A stretch of 64,000 nt of DNA from Sphagnum compactum (lineage: Eukaryota > Bryophyta > Sphagnopsida > Sphagnales): contig OZ234499.1 in NCBI GenBank assembly GCA_965153455.1, forward strand, positions 9,482,271-9,546,270, read 5' to 3'. This document shows, one piece after another, positions 62,746-64,000 of the stretch. The notes below the pieces were generated by a model. It saw only the letters and a program-made list of their open reading frames with translations, did not search any database and had not been told where the DNA came from. The translations under genes and the position numbers were made by a program. The stretch's first letter is position 1, and every line of letters begins with the position of its first letter.

Positions 62746-64000
62746 CATCATTATCAAAGTCCAAAAATGGTATGAGGATTTACTTTTATCTACTAAAACC
62801 TTGACAATAATAATTGCTCCCAAGAAGTGCCTTAGTGAAGTACATTCTTGTCATATCTTACTTACATACTTACAATTTAGCGTCATTAAGTGGGCCAAAC
62901 ACTTATCGTACTAAGGTGGCCTGTGCCGGTGCCCCAAGTGTTCAACAATATCCACAAATCCTAAGCATACTAAATGTTCAAGAATATGGATATCAACTTC
63001 AACTGGGTCCAATCCGCATTGGAGTTGCATGCACTTTTAATAATAAATGGAACTTTTTATTTATATCATTTCGAACACATGCCAATGTTTGGCATAAATG
63101 AAAATATGCGACAACATTTTTCATTGTGAAATCTTGTTCAAATTAGTCCACTACATACCATAATAATTAGATCATCTCTAATGATGATCATCTGTTTTAT
63201 TGTAATGTGTTTTTGGAGATGAAGAAGAAACCATTGTTTCCCTTGGGGCAAAGTTAGGCTAGATGATCTTTCACCTCTATGATGTAAGTCAAGAACTCAC
63301 ATAAATCAAATTTCCTTCCACCCAATTAAAGCTAAGCCACAGGATTGCAACCTGAGAGGATATTTGTTTGCAATAGTGCAGGAGAAAAATTATTTTCAAA
63401 AATTTGGAGAAGTGGAATTGGAATGTTCAGTGCGGTTGCAAGGACAGGGTTTGGAACCGCAAATAAGGCTTGTCCTGCATTCTGCATGTCCGTAAACAAA
63501 TATATCATTAAAGTTTCAAATACTCAAAATCATTTCATCCAAGCTCCAACAATTCATATTTTTTAAATTGCTTTTTAAATTTTCAACATGGAATTATCAA
63601 TATTTACCTTCATAACATCGAAAATAGACATATTAAAATATACCTACTCAAGAACCCGACATGAATATTTTCATTCAAATTTCTTTTAAATTCGAAAAGA
63701 AATTTAAAAACCGGGTACCATTCTTAAATGAAATGTTTGAAACATGGGTATTGTCATAAACAAGGAACCTTAAAATATAAAAAACCATGTAAGTAAAACT
63801 ACCAAATACTAAATTGTTAGATGAGAATCATTAAACCTTACACCCTGCTTGCAACATGGATGTATTAGAAACAAGTGATTCAAACATTAGAAATGAAATA
63901 TTATTGTTTCATAATAAACATAGCATGTCAAAACCAAGTTGGATCAATTTTGACGAATGGCATGTTAGCAAGGAATTCAACTATTCAAGAGATTGTTGAT
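62746..64000. other. AT-rich intergenic sequence at the window edge
   Basis: No gene or known repeat was recognised. Composition is AT-rich and frames are short. Continuation past the window could change this view. Confidence 0.5.

Overview
This is nuclear DNA from a land plant. It holds seven intron-bearing genes with plant-type products, each split into many short exons, and two large stretches of AT-rich, repeat-filled sequence. No bacterial operons, tRNA or rRNA genes were seen. One gene is a kinesin-9 of the KIF9/KLP1 type. This is a motor of motile cilia that flowering plants are understood to lack, so a bryophyte, lycophyte, fern or other plant with swimming sperm is the best guess. 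The species cannot be named from the sequence.

Layout: 1-13.4 kb is repeat-rich with no supported gene. 13466-18721 (minus) is NADH-cytochrome b5 reductase (CBR1, 9 exons). 19.0-23.7 kb is repeat-rich and ends in a MITE. 23719-29689 (minus) is SPB1, the 60S-subunit rRNA methyltransferase (12 exons). 30204-31732 (plus) is TSR2, a 40S-subunit assembly factor (4 exons), divergent from SPB1 across about 0.5 kb. 33111-36725 (minus) is an unrecognised coiled-coil/IQ-motif gene with a hydrophobic C-terminal segment and MITEs in its introns. 38.1-41.5 kb is a CCTA-rich inverted satellite followed by AT-rich DNA. 42958-47573 (plus) is a CCCH zinc-finger coiled-coil protein (10 exons). 49.3-50.3 kb is a nine-copy tandem repeat just upstream of 50398-53868 (plus), the catalytic subunit of mitochondrial NAD-isocitrate dehydrogenase (7 exons). 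54699-61434 (minus) is kinesin-9 (18 exons). 62.4-64 kb is repeat and AT-rich sequence.

Most gene models were built by hand by joining exons whose ends carry GT/GC and AG and whose reading phases agree. CBR1, SPB1, IDH and kinesin-9 close in frame from start to stop at about family length. The clearest functional link is SPB1 with TSR2: both serve ribosome assembly and share a divergent promoter with duplicated telo-box-like AACCCTAA motifs. Other points of note are three GC-AG introns in two genes, a TAA-flanked Tourist/Harbinger-like MITE family sitting in introns, and an altered P-loop in the kinesin.
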